Part shown: piece after piece, positions 57,291-57,336 of the stretch | Position numbering within the stretch: position 1 is the first letter of the stretch | Layout of the letters: the number at the start of each line of letters is the position of its first letter | Virus record (IMG/VR): IMGVR_UViG_3300045120_000351 | Coordinates: 1 to 57,336 of that record | DNA length: 57,336 nt | DNA from: a virus | Strand: one strand, 5' to 3' | Made by a program: the position numbers and the translations under genes | The notes under the pieces: model-generated | Databases searched by the model: none | Told to the model about the DNA's origin: nothing | Seen by the model: the letters and a program-made list of their open reading frames with translations, nothing else

Positions 57291-57336
57291 GGCATCGGGC
57301 GGCATCGGGCGGCATCGGGCGGCATCGGGCGGCATC
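57291..57336. repeat. 10-base tandem repeat GGCATCGGGC at the window end
   Basis: Four full copies and a six-base partial, running to the last base. The window ending inside a tandem array suggests the assembly stopped there or the array is a true terminus. Confidence 0.85.

Larger units (their letters stand above)
56945..57336. other. Repeat-rich right end without convincing genes
   Basis: Contents in order: a 10-base tandem GGCGGTTTTC (about 4.9 copies, 56981-57029); a 10-base poly-C run (57147-57156) after an AT-rich GCGTATATACTTTTAA; a 16-base palindrome centred on GCATGC (57162-57177); the palindrome TGGCGGATATCCGCCA (57191-57206); GGGC tetranucleotide runs (about 57220-57252 and 57269-57284); and a 10-base tandem GGCATCGGGC (4.6 copies, 57291-57336). 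A minus-strand open frame crosses it but is repeat-encoded. Could be a replication origin, genome end or assembly limit. Confidence 0.7.

Noticed and set aside
56435-57335. Leftward open frames through the repeat-rich end
   Set aside because: Mostly made of repeat units (repeated PPKTAENRRK) and Pro/Arg runs. The single cytosine-methyltransferase-like motif lacks all downstream motifs, so not called as a gene.
1-57336. CRISPR arrays, tRNA genes, integrase and attachment sites
   Set aside because: No spaced direct repeats of CRISPR type, no cloverleaf recognised by eye, no integrase or recombinase motif found. A tRNA scan could still reveal one I missed.

Overview
The window reads as an essentially complete genome, or a nearly full-length contig, of a tailed double-stranded DNA phage with a siphovirus-type (long, non-contractile tail) plan. 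It carries an HNH nuclease, P27-type small terminase, large terminase, HK97-type portal, prohead protease and capsid, head-tail connector, tail terminator, two tail-tube paralogues, a tail assembly chaperone pair with a programmed -1 frameshift, a 2486-residue tape measure, a large tail-tip protein, several fibres and a lysis pair. The sequence is GC-rich, genes are tightly packed, and starts and stops overlap at most junctions. The host is probably a Gram-negative alphaproteobacterium. This is inferred from the GC content, from gene families common in such phages (DUF1376, Rmf/CrpP-like, BPSL0067-type lysin) and from two PEP-CTERM proteins that need a host exosortase. I saw no integrase, DNA polymerase, primase, replicative helicase, tRNA or CRISPR array, so replication must lean on host enzymes and a lysogenic lifestyle is not supported.

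Layout. (1) Positions 1-7312, leftward: an early operon headed by a Cro/YdaS-like regulator. It encodes nucleases (VRR-NUC, PD-(D/E)XK, DUF1376-HNH), a Dam-type adenine methyltransferase, a DUF1376 protein, a sugar/O-methyltransferase-like enzyme and many tiny coupled genes. (2) Positions 7313-7553: a divergent control region with two identical-architecture operators (GTCAC-N5-GTGAC). (3) Positions 7554-14330, rightward: a RecE-like exonuclease and a Sak4-like ATPase (recombination), then about 17 small coupled genes that include a winged-helix protein and a protein resembling the RNA polymerase alpha C-terminal domain. (4) Positions 14337-16162, leftward: seven small genes, preceded by a strong terminator. 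(5) Positions 16381-53462, leftward: the late region, transcribed from the HNH/terminase end to lysis. (6) Positions 53463-53627: a second divergent control region holding a near-copy of the same operator. (7) Positions 53628-56944, rightward: small genes and two PEP-CTERM secreted proteins. (8) Positions 56945-57336: tandem repeats and palindromes, no convincing gene.

How it fits together. A Cro-like protein probably controls both divergent regions through the shared operator. The exonuclease/ATPase pair gives homologous recombination, and the Dam enzyme and nucleases process or protect DNA. The late operon builds the virion. It is unusual in having a 6.5-kb fibre cassette between terminase and portal, a glycosyltransferase-methyltransferase pair between connector and capsid, and one receptor-binding tip module used in three fibres at two loci. 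The most surprising cargo is the pair of phage-encoded PEP-CTERM surface proteins and the stand-alone alpha-CTD mimic. Both suggest active remodelling of the host, one at the cell surface and one at transcription.
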